DNA of 63,982 nucleotides, from contig JADHXI010000002.1 of NCBI GenBank assembly GCA_016783065.1, positions 1 through 63,982 on the forward strand. The letters are read 5' to 3'. Of the stretch, positions 18,259-27,445 are shown piece after piece. Each line of letters starts with the position of its first letter. The stretch's first letter is position 1. The translations under genes were made by a program, and so were the position numbers. Source of the DNA: Desulfobacteraceae bacterium (lineage in GTDB: Bacteria > Desulfobacterota > DSM-4660 > Desulfatiglandales > Desulfatiglandaceae). Under the pieces are notes generated by a model. The model saw only the letters and a program-made list of their open reading frames with translations. It was not told the origin of the DNA and ran no database searches.

Positions 18259-19011
18259 TTATATCATTCCGTAGCCGCCGTCCACACACAGGAGCTGACC
18301 TGTGATGTAATTACTCTCGTCAGAGGCCAAAAACACAAAGGCCGGTGAAATATCGTCCGGTTCTGCAAATCGCCTCAGAAGGATTCTGTTCAAATAGATC
18401 TCTCTGAGCTTTTCATCGGACCTTATTTTTTCCGTCATATCCGTGGCCACGATCCCCAAGGAAATTACATTGGCACAGACATTATAACGAGCAAGTTCCC
18501 TGGCCATGGATTTGGTCATGCTCAGGATGCCCCCCTTGGCGGCGCTGTAATTGATTTGGCCTACAGTACCCACAAGTCCGGCCACAGACGTCACATTGAT
18601 GATCTTACCGCTCTTCTGGTCTTTCATCTGAATCGCGGCTGCCTGCGAGCAGAGAAATGCCCCTTTCAAATGGATGTCAACGACCTGGTCCCAGTGCTCT
18701 TCCGTCATTTTGACCATCATGGATGGGCGGGTAAATCCTGCGTTGTTGACCAGGATGTCCAGCCCTCCGAATGTCTCAATGGTGGCTGAAACCAGCTGTT
18801 CCACATCAGATTTCCGTGCCACATCGGCCTTTACGGAAATTGCTTCACTCCCCATGCCCCGTATATTCTCCACCACCTCATTGGCCGCTTTTTCATTGGA
18901 AGTGTAGTTTATGACCACCTTGGCTCCCACTTTTGCAAAGGCAAGGGCAACGGCCCTGCCAACGCCTCGGCTGCTTCCTGTGACAAGGGCAGTTTTATCT
19001 TTTAATCTCAT
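18259..19011 (-). CDS. Short-chain dehydrogenase/reductase (FabG-like)
   Basis: A 250-residue classical SDR. Visible motifs are the cofactor site TGSSRGVG, NNAG, the catalytic YSAAK preceded by the serine of VTSVAG, and the C-terminal GQLLCVDGGYGM typical of FabG-like reductases. It is the first gene of the bam operon. Because benzoyl-CoA catabolism goes through 3-hydroxypimelyl-CoA and then 3-oxopimelyl-CoA, a 3-hydroxyacyl-CoA dehydrogenase role is a reasonable inference. A general 3-oxoacyl-ACP reductase is the alternative. The start at 19011 fits the family N-terminus and has GGAAAGG upstream; a longer version from 19068 would add 19 basic residues. Confidence 0.82.
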   Translation of the reverse strand: MRLKDKTALVTGSSRGVGRAVALAFAKVGAKVVINYTSNEKAANEVVENIRGMGSEAISVKADVARKSDVEQLVSATIETFGGLDILVNNAGFTRPSMMVKMTEEHWDQVVDIHLKGAFLCSQAAAIQMKDQKSGKIINVTSVAGLVGTVGQINYSAAKGGILSMTKSMARELARYNVCANVISLGIVATDMTEKIRSDEKLREIYLNRILLRRFAEPDDISPAFVFLASDESNYITGQLLCVDGGYGMI

Positions 19012-19071
19012 AGGCTTAACCTTTCCATCACGAACGTGAAATCGTGCTTTGGACTTTTTTTGCATCAAAAA

Positions 19072-19104
19072 TTTATGGTTACATTGTAGTCACATTATAG
19101 TTAC
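19072..19104 (-). promoter_or_regulatory. Three tandem 11-bp repeats upstream of the bam operon
   Basis: TTTATGGTTAC, ATTGTAGTCAC and ATTATAGTTAC (plus strand) are head-to-tail with no gap, 60-95 bp upstream of the SDR start. On the coding (minus) strand the third unit contains a perfect TATAAT. The period of one helical turn puts every unit on the same DNA face, as expected for an array bound by a regulator. Confidence 0.6.
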
Positions 19105-19212
19105 GCTTTTAAGCTAGAGAAAGTTTATTTTCATGTCAAGCAAAATCGAATAGCAAGGGGAAACGTTTGTCAATATAGTCCTGACGGGGGAGATTACACA
19201 AATCAGAATAAA

Positions 19213-19314
19213 AATCCGAGCCCGGAGGACGTGGCTTTGACCTGCCCCCCAAAAGGGGCCAAAAACCAGTTCTCAGATTCCGGGAGTATTGGAGTGCTGG
19301 AGTAATGGGATGGA
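19213..19314. repeat. Composite repeat module, family E fragment
   Basis: It begins with a GC-rich mini-hairpin region (GCCCGGAGGACGTGGCTTTG) and continues into a short TGGAGTNN array. It matches the 3' flank of the CoA-transferase gene at 52366-52455 closely. It is the only copy of this module inside the housekeeping part of the window. Confidence 0.6.
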
Positions 19315-19398
19315 ATTGAGTTGATCAAAAAGCTTTTTTTTGTTAGAATTGCAGCCAGATTCAGACCCGATGGATGGAACCCCTCGTGGTGGTTTAAG

Positions 19399-20184
19399 AT
19401 GAAAAAACTCCTGATCCCAGCATTATCTGTTTTCTTATCCTTGACTGCATGTTCGAAGGAGCGGCACTATCTCAAGCCAACGCAAACGCCTTCCAAGAAA
19501 CTTATTGTCATCCCACGAGATTATAAAGACCCCACCCTTAGGCCCTACTTGGTCAACGGGGTGCGGTATTATCCCTTGCCCGAATCGGGTGGCTTTGTGC
19601 AGTCCGGTAAGGCCTCCTGGTACGGCAAAGAATTCCATGGACGTCCCACTTCTAGCGGCGAATTGTATGACATGTATAAGAAAAGCGCAGCCCATAAGAC
19701 CCTTCCACTGGGTACCCATGTTAAGGTGTTAAATCTTGACAACAAGAAAGAGATCGTCGTTGAAATAAACGACAGGGGACCTTTTGTGAAGGGGAGGATC
19801 ATTGATTTGTCTTACGCGGCTGCAAGAGAGATAGACCTGATCGGTCCCGGTGTCTCAAGCGTAAAGATAGTAGCGCTTGGAAAAGAGGTGGGGGAGCTGA
19901 AATCGCCACTGGGAAGAGAACCTGTGGTGGAAATCAAAGACCTCAACCGTGGTGAGTTTACGGTCCAGGTGGGGGCATTCAAGAATAAGCAGAGCGCCCT
20001 TATGGTTGGTGAGCGTCTAAGGGTAATTTTTCCCTATGTAGAGGTGGCGGTTTATGAGGACGGAGACAAGGGGGCTACTTACAGGGTGAGGGTTTCAAGA
20101 TCAAACAGCCTTGATAAAGCCAGGCAAATTCAAAAAAGGTTGGAAGATATGGGCTTTGAAGGGGCCTTTGTGGTTAGCCTTTAG
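19399..20184 (+). CDS. rlpA: RlpA-like septal lytic transglycosylase lipoprotein with SPOR domain
   Basis: 261 residues. A lipoprotein signal ([18 protein letters not shown]) puts the lipidated cysteine at residue 18. The double-psi beta-barrel domain spans about residues 70-165, with [19 protein letters not shown] and the catalytic-region aspartate in [18 protein letters not shown]-terminal SPOR domain ([14 protein letters not shown]) binds denuded septal peptidoglycan. It should cut naked glycan strands during division, anchored to the outer membrane. The start at 19399 is required for the lipobox. Its 3' end overlaps the convergent ihfA gene by 11 bp. Confidence 0.9.
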   Translation: MKKLLIPALSVFLSLTACSKERHYLKPTQTPSKKLIVIPRDYKDPTLRPYLVNGVRYYPLPESGGFVQSGKASWYGKEFHGRPTSSGELYDMYKKSAAHKTLPLGTHVKVLNLDNKKEIVVEINDRGPFVKGRIIDLSYAAAREIDLIGPGVSSVKIVALGKEVGELKSPLGREPVVEIKDLNRGEFTVQVGAFKNKQSALMVGERLRVIFPYVEVAVYEDGDKGATYRVRVSRSNSLDKARQIQKRLEDMGFEGAFVVSL

Positions 20185-20467
20185 AGCCCTTATTTATCTT
20201 ATTTCTGAGCACACCGGAGGTCTTAAAGACAACAACCCGTCTTGCTCTCAATTGGAGGTCTTTGGTGGTTTGGGGGTTTCTTCCCCTTCTTTCTGCCTTT
20301 TTCTTTATCACAAACTTACCAAAGCCACTGATCAGGAGACCTTCTCCGCTCTTCAGAGTCTGTTTCATAATCTCAAGGAGTTTTTCCGCAACGATCCGAG
20401 ATTGGCTTTTGCTAAGCCCAACCTGGTGGTAGATGCTATCAATAATCCGTTCTTTGGTCAGGGCCAC
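20174..20467 (-). CDS. ihfA: Integration host factor alpha-like protein
   Basis: A 97-residue HU/IHF family protein: [20 protein letters not shown], then [20 protein letters not shown] and the DNA-bending arm [19 protein letters not shown]. The GRNP turn and arm sequence are closer to IHF than to HU. The GTG start at 20467 has a near-perfect AAGGAGG eight bases upstream and gives the canonical N-terminus. A longer reading from a TTG at 20503 lacks such a site. No IhfB gene is in the window. It is separate from the HU-like gene at 4896. Confidence 0.85.
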   Translation of the reverse strand: MALTKERIIDSIYHQVGLSKSQSRIVAEKLLEIMKQTLKSGEGLLISGFGKFVIKKKAERRGRNPQTTKDLQLRARRVVVFKTSGVLRNKINKGSKG

Positions 20468-20560
20468 CTTGCGCGCCTCCTTGTCTTGGACTCTTTTGGC
20501 CAAAATACCACGTGGGTCAAAATTTTATAGGAATTAGTATGGCTTAAGCCAAAAGAGGTG

Positions 20561-21058
20561 TCAAGTATTTTTTGACGGTGCGAACTTTTCTTTCAACTTG
20601 CAGTTAACGACCTCAGGAACAAGACCGCTGACGTCACCGCCAAAGCTTGCCGCCTCTTTGATGATTGTGGAACTGGTATAAAACCACTTATAGTCGGTCA
20701 TCAAAAAGAGAGACTGTATGTTTCTGTCCAGTTTTCGGTTCATGAGGGCCATCTGGAATTCATATTCAAAATCAGACAAGGCCCTCAGCCCCCTCAGAAT
20801 GACATTTGAATTCTTCTTGACTGCATAATCCACCAGCAGACCGTCAAAAGTGTCTACCTCCACATTCAGTTTGTCCTTCACCGCTTCTTTTATCATAAAA
20901 ATCCGCTCGTTTATGGAAAAAAGCGGGGCCTTTTGCGGGTTGTTGAGTATCGCGATAACAAGGTTATCAAATATCTGTAAGCCCCGGTTTACGATACTTA
21001 AATGCCCGTTGGTTATCGGGTCAAAAAATCCTGGATAAATGGCGGTCTTTTGGCTCAT
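20561..21058 (-). CDS. coaD: Phosphopantetheine adenylyltransferase
   Basis: 165 residues, the usual length. The nucleotidyltransferase signature is YPGFFDPITNGHLSIV, and the C-terminal loop is MTDYKWFYTSSTIIKEAASFGGDVSGLVP. It makes dephospho-CoA from 4'-phosphopantetheine and ATP in the cytoplasm. Its ATG overlaps the rsmD stop (TGATG), so the two are translationally coupled. The rsmD-coaD pairing is conserved in many bacteria. Confidence 0.95.
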   Translation of the reverse strand: MSQKTAIYPGFFDPITNGHLSIVNRGLQIFDNLVIAILNNPQKAPLFSINERIFMIKEAVKDKLNVEVDTFDGLLVDYAVKKNSNVILRGLRALSDFEYEFQMALMNRKLDRNIQSLFLMTDYKWFYTSSTIIKEAASFGGDVSGLVPEVVNCKLKEKFAPSKNT

Positions 21059-21618
21059 CAATGTACCTCGTATTCATATATGGTTATCCTAGTATCCCCG
21101 TAGTGTCGGATGTCGACCCTTTCAAGGCCCGAAAAAGAGGGGGGCAGGCTTTCCGACTTGCCTGTTTCGACGACTACCCGTGCCCCGTTTGAAAGCCTTT
21201 CTTCGGATGACAGCCCTGTGAGCAAAGAGGGGTTCAGATCTTTCCTGTAAGGTGGGTCAAGAAAGACAAGATCAAATTTTCCCCTCTGAAGGGAACGTCC
21301 CCAAGGGAGCCCAAGTACCAGATCTCTCCTCAGCACGATCCCCGAACGCCGGTAGCCGCACAAGGCAATATTTTTTTTAATCAAATCAATTGATTGTCGG
21401 AGTTTGTCAACAAAAACAGCTTGTCTTGCGCCTCTGCTCAACGCTTCTAAGCCGAGGCTCCCTGTGCCCGAAAAAAGATCAAGCACATTAAGTCCTGTCA
21501 GATCCTGGCCGAGGATATTGAAGATGGCTTCTCGAACGCGATCAGATGTGGGGCGGATCAGAAGGCCCTTTGGGGATAATAGGGTTCGGCCCTTCACCAG
21601 TCCGCCGGTGATTCTCAT
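21058..21618 (-). CDS. rsmD: 16S rRNA (guanine(966)-N(2))-methyltransferase
   Basis: 186 residues. It has the N-terminal RITGGLVKGRTLLSP block typical of RsmD, the SAM-binding LDLFSGTGSLGLEALSRGA, and the catalytic DLVFLDPPY that handles the exocyclic amine of guanine. It methylates G966 of 16S rRNA. The start at 21618 has GAAGAGGAATAAG before the ATG. A TTG at 21633 would add five residues and overlap pssA. Confidence 0.93.
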   Translation of the reverse strand: MRITGGLVKGRTLLSPKGLLIRPTSDRVREAIFNILGQDLTGLNVLDLFSGTGSLGLEALSRGARQAVFVDKLRQSIDLIKKNIALCGYRRSGIVLRRDLVLGLPWGRSLQRGKFDLVFLDPPYRKDLNPSLLTGLSSEERLSNGARVVVETGKSESLPPSFSGLERVDIRHYGDTRITIYEYEVH

Positions 21619-21619
21619 C

Positions 21620-22405
21620 TTATTCCTCTTCAACCATAGGCGTCTCTTTTATGAGAGTGTCCTCCATGGCCCGCTTTTTTCGAAGACGATAAAGGGTAAT
21701 GGCGGGGCCCGACAAAATGTAAGTGGTCAGGATCAAAAAAACCATTATCTTGGGTTTGTAGGCCACAACAATGAGAATCAAAATGATGGCCACCAAGACA
21801 TTGAACGGCTTTTGCTTTTTTAGTTCAAATTCTTTGAAACTGAAATAACGGATGGAACTTACCATCAAGAAAGATAAAATGTAGACCAGCACAATGATCA
21901 CAACGTGCCTTGACTCGGGCAATCCCCCTAAGGCCGTTGTAAAGAGGACCAGGGAAGCGATAAAGCTCGCCGCAGCAGGTATGGGTAATCCCTTAAAGAA
22001 CTTGGCCTCAACACTATCTTTTTGGACGTTAAATCGAGCAAGTCTCAAAGCGCCGCATATCACAAACACAAAACATGCCAGCCAGCCTAATCGTCCAAAT
22101 GGCTCCAGGGTCCATTGAAAGACCAATATCCCAGGCGCAACCCCAAAGGTCACTAAATCCGATAACGAATCATATTCCGTGCCGAACAGGCTCGTGGAAT
22201 GGGTGAGCCGCGCCACCATCCCATCAAGGCCGTCAAAAACACACGATATGAGAATGGCGATTGCCGCGGTTTCATACCTCCCTTGTATAGCGGCAATTAT
22301 GGCAAAAAATCCGCCAAACAGGCTGGCAGAGGTAAACAGATTGGGGAGAATATAAATACCCCTCTTACCGGTTCTCAGGGATCTTTTTTCCCGCCATCGC
22401 TTCAT
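21620..22405 (-). CDS. pssA: CDP-diacylglycerol-serine O-phosphatidyltransferase
   Basis: A 261-residue multi-helix membrane protein with the CDP-alcohol phosphotransferase signature in the segment from FDGLDGMVARLTH to GTEYDSLSD, carrying the aspartates that bind the metal ions. It makes phosphatidylserine from CDP-diacylglycerol and L-serine. This is the type II, membrane-embedded enzyme of Gram-positives and Desulfobacterota rather than the E. coli type. It overlaps psd by four bases (ATGA), and the two should act in sequence to give phosphatidylethanolamine. Confidence 0.93.
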   Translation of the reverse strand: MKRWREKRSLRTGKRGIYILPNLFTSASLFGGFFAIIAAIQGRYETAAIAILISCVFDGLDGMVARLTHSTSLFGTEYDSLSDLVTFGVAPGILVFQWTLEPFGRLGWLACFVFVICGALRLARFNVQKDSVEAKFFKGLPIPAAASFIASLVLFTTALGGLPESRHVVIIVLVYILSFLMVSSIRYFSFKEFELKKQKPFNVLVAIILILIVVAYKPKIMVFLILTTYILSGPAITLYRLRKKRAMEDTLIKETPMVEEE

Positions 22406-23061
22406 GACAGGTACCCGATAACGGTTTGTCCCGCCCGGACTTTTTGATTCATACAGGCAGTGATCTGGGTATCCTCCGGGAGATAAACCTCCATCCTGGA
22501 ACCGAATCGTATGAGGCCGAACCTTTGGCCTGCCGCCACCCGATCCCCAGCCTTGACCCAGCAGGCAATGCGCCTCGCAACAAGGCCTGCAATCTGAATA
22601 AAGACAACCTTATGGGCGTCATGGGTTTCGAGAGTGATCCTGTTGTTCTCGTTATATTTTGACGCTTTGTCCAGATTGGCGGAAAAAAATTTTCCTGGGT
22701 TGTAAGTGATCTCATTGATAACGCTTGCAACCGGTATGCGGTTTACATGGACATTGAAGACCGTCATGAATACACTTACTTTGATTGCCGGTTGGCCCAA
22801 AGGATTTTTGCTGTCCTCAAGATGCTGAACTTCCAGTATTTTGCCATCGGCAGGTGCCACCACTGCCTTTCCATTCACATAACTCTTGCGGTCAGGATCC
22901 CTAAAGAAAAAGGCGGTAAAGAATGTTGTAATAACCATTAGAACAGACAGGGAAAGGATACCAAGATAGGAAAATAAGAAAATCAAGGCACAGCCAATCA
23001 AGAGAAAGGGAAATCCTTCCCTGGCGATTGGCCATTTGTTGTAGATGCGTGATTCGTCCAT
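22402..23061 (-). CDS. psd: Phosphatidylserine decarboxylase, short type
   Basis: 219 residues, the small form of the enzyme. Two N-terminal membrane helices (from FLLIGCALIFLFSYLGIL) are followed by the catalytic domain with VVAPADGKILEV and the self-cleavage region FGLIRFGSRMEVYLP. There the Gly-Ser bond is cut to create the pyruvoyl group of the alpha chain. It turns phosphatidylserine into phosphatidylethanolamine at the membrane. The start is uncertain because neither the ATG at 23061 nor the TTG at 23076 has a good ribosome binding site. Confidence 0.92.
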   Translation of the reverse strand: MDESRIYNKWPIAREGFPFLLIGCALIFLFSYLGILSLSVLMVITTFFTAFFFRDPDRKSYVNGKAVVAPADGKILEVQHLEDSKNPLGQPAIKVSVFMTVFNVHVNRIPVASVINEITYNPGKFFSANLDKASKYNENNRITLETHDAHKVVFIQIAGLVARRIACWVKAGDRVAAGQRFGLIRFGSRMEVYLPEDTQITACMNQKVRAGQTVIGYLS

Positions 23062-23214
23062 ATGAGGCGCACCCAAGGTGTTCAGCGATAATCTGCCCCG
23101 ACATAAGCAAGGCTCACAGTCCTCCGGGTATATAACGATTGATCTTTTTTGTCAATGGGCTTCACGGTCCCCAAACCACATGACTTTCACTGGGCAATAC
23201 CGAGATTACATCGA

Positions 23215-23907
23215 CTAGGTGCAAGTAGGATACGGATTAGGTCGAATGTCCGGGGGACGCAAGTAGATGGGGGTGAGGGCCTGTAGATCATCAAAGGCCT
23301 GGGCGTGAAACTGCTTTAGGCCCAACGACCCGACTGCCGAAGCCTTCAGATGCCAGGAAGGTGCGGGTGCCAAAATTGCCCGGGATCCCAGGATTTCCTT
23401 TAGGAGAGGTCCCTGGGTGGAAAAACTGTTTCCCACAAAAAGGGAGGGGACCTCGAGGAGGGATGGGAAGTCTCCAGGTCTTAGGGCCAGATCCTCCCGT
23501 GTCCTCCGAAGTTCCAGTCCATCCCTCCAGGTAAACTGGGCCGCAAAAAACTCCCCCTTTCTGGAATCGAGGAGCGAAGTTATGGGGAGATTCGAATAGG
23601 GGAACTGACTGGCCAGGGCCTCCAGGCTGGAGACACCCACAATTGGGATCTGAAGTGCATGACACAACCCCTTGCCCAGAGAAAGCCCCACCCTCAGGCC
23701 GGTGAAACTGCCTGGGCCTATTGCAATTGCAAGGCATTTCGAACTGTGGATAGAGGACTTAGAGGAGGTAAGCAAGAAATCGAGGGTTGGCATAAGGCTT
23801 CCAAAATGCCCCCCCTTGGACATGAAATATTCGGCCAAGATAGTTCCCTCTTCATCCAACAGGGCCAAACCAAACTGGAGCGTGGATGTGTTGATGGCTA
23901 AAATCAT
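23215..23907 (-). CDS. tsaB: tRNA threonylcarbamoyladenosine biosynthesis protein TsaB
   Basis: A 230-residue ASKHA-fold protein: the N-terminal ILAINTSTLQFGLALLDE, and AIAIGPGSFTGLRVGLSLGKG with the conserved GPGSFTGLR motif. TsaB is the inactive paralogue that scaffolds TsaD in making t6A37 on ANN-decoding tRNAs. It ends about 10 bp after rseP in the same direction, and the pair probably shares a transcript. Confidence 0.92.
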   Translation of the reverse strand: MILAINTSTLQFGLALLDEEGTILAEYFMSKGGHFGSLMPTLDFLLTSSKSSIHSSKCLAIAIGPGSFTGLRVGLSLGKGLCHALQIPIVGVSSLEALASQFPYSNLPITSLLDSRKGEFFAAQFTWRDGLELRRTREDLALRPGDFPSLLEVPSLFVGNSFSTQGPLLKEILGSRAILAPAPSWHLKASAVGSLGLKQFHAQAFDDLQALTPIYLRPPDIRPNPYPTCT

Positions 23908-23916
23908 TATCAGGGC

Positions 23917-24999
23917 CTATTTTATAAGCCTTACAACGTCGTTATAGATGACAACGGCCATCAAAACGGCCAGGAGGAAGATCCCCACTTTTTGGGCCAT
24001 TTCCCGTTTCTTGACATTGAGGGGTTTTCGGCTGACAAGTTCGATAAGCAGGAATATGATAAAACCTCCGTCGAGGATGGGAATGGGGAGGAGATTCAAT
24101 ATGCCCAAATTGATACTTATGACGGCCATAAAGGGAAACAGATAAACCCAGTTTTCCTGAGCCAGCTGTCCGGTCATCTGGCCTATCAGGATGGGACCGC
24201 CAAGTGTTTTTATGGAGACGACCCTTTGAAAAAGCTTTACGATGGTCAGGCAGGTCAATCTTGTGATTTCCCATGTCTTTCTAAGGCCCTCTTTCAAGGA
24301 ATCCCAAGGACCGAGGATGACCTCCTTGAATTTGCCTGCTGCCACGATCCCGATAAGGGCCGATTTGACCTCCTCACCAAAGATGTTCTTGGCAACTGAT
24401 ATCTCAGGGACCACGGTTAACACCAAGAGGTCCCCCTCTCTTTTTACCGTGAATTCAAGAGGTTTACCCGCACTCTCTTGAACCACGCCCTTGATTTCGG
24501 TCCAGGTTTCCAACGGTTTCCCGTCCACGGCGACAATCACATCCCCTTTTGAGAGCCCTGCCTTCTCCGCGGGGGAACCCGTTCTGACCTGACCTACCTC
24601 TGATGTCATAACCTGTGTACCCGCGACCAGATAAAAACCACAGAAGATCACCAAAGCAAGTAAGAGGTTGAAAATAGGGCCTGCTGCAACAATGGCAATG
24701 CGCTTCAGCACATGCTTGTTGCTGAAAGACTTCATTTTTTCTTCCGGGCTCAGGGGTTCGTCTGTCTCATCTCCATCTTCTCCGAGCATCTTGACATATC
24801 CCCCCAATGGGAAAACGGAGATGAGATATTCTGTTTCTCCGATCTTTTTTCCAACCAGTTTCGGGCCAAAGCCCAGTGAGAATTTGAGGACCCCGACACC
24901 AAAATATTTGGCCACCAGAAAGTGCCCCAATTCATGAAAAAAGATCAAGATTCCTAGTACGATGACAAAGGGTAGGATGTAGTAGAGAAAAATATGCAT
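23917..24999 (-). CDS. rseP: RIP metalloprotease RseP
   Basis: 360 residues. The zinc site HELGH is at residues 22-26 in the first membrane helix, with a family motif NLLPIPILDGGFIIF near the C-terminus supplying the third ligand aspartate. A single PDZ domain lies around residues 125-200 (GSPAEKAGLSKGDVIVAVDG), where E. coli RseP has two. This intramembrane protease releases membrane-bound anti-sigma factors and clears signal peptides. It follows dxr as in many genomes. Confidence 0.93.
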   Translation of the reverse strand: MHIFLYYILPFVIVLGILIFFHELGHFLVAKYFGVGVLKFSLGFGPKLVGKKIGETEYLISVFPLGGYVKMLGEDGDETDEPLSPEEKMKSFSNKHVLKRIAIVAAGPIFNLLLALVIFCGFYLVAGTQVMTSEVGQVRTGSPAEKAGLSKGDVIVAVDGKPLETWTEIKGVVQESAGKPLEFTVKREGDLLVLTVVPEISVAKNIFGEEVKSALIGIVAAGKFKEVILGPWDSLKEGLRKTWEITRLTCLTIVKLFQRVVSIKTLGGPILIGQMTGQLAQENWVYLFPFMAVISINLGILNLLPIPILDGGFIIFLLIELVSRKPLNVKKREMAQKVGIFLLAVLMAVVIYNDVVRLIK

Positions 25000-25116
25000 A
25001 GGTCGCTCCGAACCTCTTTTTGCTTAACACATACCCGTCATAACCGCGGGTTTTGGGTGAATAAGGGATACATTTTAATAAATCGGTTGGTCAAAATCAA
25101 AGAATTTTGGGAACTC

Positions 25117-26280
25117 TCAGTTGATCCCCTTCTTCAATAGTTCCAGAGCCGTCTTGCGGGCCCAGCTGTCGGCCTCCATAACCATCTCGATACTCTCAAT
25201 AGGGTAGGATCGGTGCGCCGCCATACTCTTCTCAATCAGTTTGGGGATATCTAGAAACCCGATTTTTCCCTGCAAGAAGGAGTCAACCGCGATCTCGTTT
25301 GCCCCGTTTAGGACCGCTGGCATGCTCCCACCGATTTCCGCTGCCCTAAGCGCCAGTTCAAGGCATGGGAACCTCTTCATATCCGGTTTTTCAAAATTCA
25401 ACATCCCGACTTGCTCCAACCGGAGGGTGGAAAGCCTGTTCTCCAAATGATGGGGAAACGAGAGGGCATAGGATATGGGAATCATCATGTCAGGGATTCC
25501 CAATTGCGCGATGACAGACCCGTCCTTATATTCAACCATGGAATGGACAATACTTTGGGGGTGTATGAGGATGCCAATCTGATCCATGTCCAGATCGAAA
25601 AGCCATTTGGCTTCGATGGTTTCGAGTCCCTTATTCATCATGGTCGCTGAATCGATACTGATCTTGGGTCCCATATTCCAGTTGGGATGGTCCAGGGCCT
25701 GGGCCGGGGTGATGGTCCTCATCCGTTCCATAGGCATGTCCCTGAAAGGCCCCCCGGATGCGGTCAGGATTACACGTCTCATATCCTCTTTGGTGTGACC
25801 CTGTAAAGATTGGAGTATGGCGCTGTGTTCACTGTCAATTGGGGTTAACGATACCCCATTTCTCTCCACCTCCCTCATCACCAGATGGCCGGCCATTACC
25901 AAGGTTTCCTTGTTAGCCAACGCGATGTTTTTTCCCGCCCTGATCGCCTCATACGTAGGTAGCAGGCCGGCTGCACCGGTCATGGCCGAGATAACAGTGT
26001 CAACCTCATCCAGAGTGGCAAGGTGTATGAATCCTTCGACCCCGGAAAGCACTTCCGTCGCCGCAGTGCTACCGATACGATCCTTCAGCCTTGAACCAAG
26101 GTTTTCTTCCAGGACAGAGACAGCAATAGGCCGAAAACCTTCAATCTGTTCTGCAAGGAGATCAAGGTTTCTACCGGCCGCTAAGGCCACCACCTTATAT
26201 TTCTCAGAGTTGTCCTGAATCACTTTTAGGGCATTAACTCCGATGGAGCCGGTAGAACCCAATAGGGTTATTTTTTTCAT
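25117..26280 (-). CDS. dxr: 1-deoxy-D-xylulose 5-phosphate reductoisomerase
   Basis: 387 residues. The NADPH-binding start is KKITLLGSTGSIGVNALKVI. The metal and substrate motif is LTPIDSEHSAIL, then ILTASGGPFRD, MGPKISIDSATMMNKGLE and IGILIHPQSIVHSMVEY. It makes 2-C-methyl-D-erythritol 4-phosphate, the first committed step of the non-mevalonate isoprenoid pathway. That fits uppS two genes upstream. The ATG has AGGGGAA before it. Confidence 0.96.
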   Translation of the reverse strand: MKKITLLGSTGSIGVNALKVIQDNSEKYKVVALAAGRNLDLLAEQIEGFRPIAVSVLEENLGSRLKDRIGSTAATEVLSGVEGFIHLATLDEVDTVISAMTGAAGLLPTYEAIRAGKNIALANKETLVMAGHLVMREVERNGVSLTPIDSEHSAILQSLQGHTKEDMRRVILTASGGPFRDMPMERMRTITPAQALDHPNWNMGPKISIDSATMMNKGLETIEAKWLFDLDMDQIGILIHPQSIVHSMVEYKDGSVIAQLGIPDMMIPISYALSFPHHLENRLSTLRLEQVGMLNFEKPDMKRFPCLELALRAAEIGGSMPAVLNGANEIAVDSFLQGKIGFLDIPKLIEKSMAAHRSYPIESIEMVMEADSWARKTALELLKKGIN

Positions 26281-26363
26281 TTCCCCTCATTTAACGTCCC
26301 GGAATCTCTACAACCTATTGAGAATAAGGGTGTTTTTTGAGGTCTGGATTTTTGCCTCACATA

Positions 26364-26590
26364 TGGAATAATGGAATGATGGAATACTGGAATGTTGCTT
26401 CTAAAAAGGAAATTCCTTATTCTTAAGCATTCTTTACTTCGATGTCAAAAGGAATCCTCCAAGAAACCCAGTGTACCATTCTCCCAAAGCCCATTATTCT
26501 CTCCGAGCCGTAGGCTTTACGAGCCGGAGGCCACTGTTCCACTCTTCCAACATTCCCTCCGGGGCGTAGGCCCTACGGGCCGGAGGCCAG
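26364..26590. repeat. Period-8 array with GC-rich palindromes between dxr and cdsA
   Basis: The left part (26364-26397) is four degenerate units TGGAATNN. The right part carries two GC-rich palindromes: one at 26502-26533 (CTCCGAGCCGTAGGC and partner GAGCCGGAGG) and one around 26554-26587 (CTCCGGGGCGTAGGC and partner CGGGCCGGAGG). These flank the inverse units TTCCACTC, TTCCAACA, TTCC. The module splits what is normally a tight cdsA-dxr operon. It belongs to the family seen at 44446, 50618, 52436, 53857 and 63885. Confidence 0.7.
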
Positions 26591-26616
26591 TTGTGAGCGG
26601 AGCGAACTAAGTTCTT

Positions 26617-27420
26617 TCATATCACCCAGAGAGATATATACAGATACAGTACGGGGATGGCAAAGATAACGCCATCGATTCTGTCCAGAATCCCGCCATG
26701 CCCGGGAAGGATACGACCCGAATCCTTTACCCCCTGGCACCTTTTTAACATGGATTCCACCAGATCGCCCGCCTGGCCGGAAACTGAGAGGGCAAAGGCA
26801 AGGAGCAGTATCCCCATATTCAACGGGTGGATAGGTACTATCTTCAGGAAAAGGATCGCGGCCAACAGGCTTCCAATGACCCCTCCTATGGCACCTTCCC
26901 ATGTCTTTCCGGGGCTGATAGCCTCATGGAGTTTATGCCTTCCGAGAAGTCTTCCAGCGTAAAATGCAAAGGTATCACTGGCGATAATGACAGAAAGGAG
27001 GAAGAAGATCCAGAGGTTGCCGTTGGGTAGTATATCTATCAGTTCCAGGAGGGCAAGGGGGAGTACCACATAAACAGGTCCCAAGACCGCCTTGCTAATA
27101 TCTGATGACAATTCCCGATCGAGTGATGGGTGGGCTAGCATGAAGTAAGTCATGGGAACCAGCGCCCACAACACAATAATTACGGGTGCAAGTAAGATCT
27201 GCCGCAAGTAGATGGCAAGGAACAATAGCAATGAAAGAAAATGGCAGGACCACCTCACAAACCTTGGAAGATGAGCGCCGCTTATCCGATAGAACTCTGC
27301 CAGGCCAGCCAGGGATACAACGCAGAGTAAGATATAAAATATCCATCTCGGCCCCGGGCCTATGACAAGTATCAGAATTGGTATGAGAACTATGGCCGTG
27401 AGCCATCGCTTTAAATGCAT
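26617..27420 (-). CDS. cdsA: Phosphatidate cytidylyltransferase
   Basis: A 267-residue integral membrane protein with about seven helices. The family signature is near the C-terminus: SGQAGDLVESMLKRCQGVKD followed by LPGHGGILDRIDGV. It makes CDP-diacylglycerol from phosphatidate and CTP, feeding PssA encoded 4 kb away. The stop lies just inside the edge of a repeat module. It is 25 bp from uppS, with which it forms the usual gene pair. Confidence 0.94.
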   Translation of the reverse strand: MHLKRWLTAIVLIPILILVIGPGPRWIFYILLCVVSLAGLAEFYRISGAHLPRFVRWSCHFLSLLLFLAIYLRQILLAPVIIVLWALVPMTYFMLAHPSLDRELSSDISKAVLGPVYVVLPLALLELIDILPNGNLWIFFLLSVIIASDTFAFYAGRLLGRHKLHEAISPGKTWEGAIGGVIGSLLAAILFLKIVPIHPLNMGILLLAFALSVSGQAGDLVESMLKRCQGVKDSGRILPGHGGILDRIDGVIFAIPVLYLYISLWVI

Positions 27421-27445
27421 CTATCTTCCTTGAAAAGGACTCTCC

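Noticed and set aside
26573-26902. Minus-strand ORF running through the repeat into cdsA
   Set aside because: It is an out-of-frame shadow of cdsA that continues by chance into the GC-rich palindrome.
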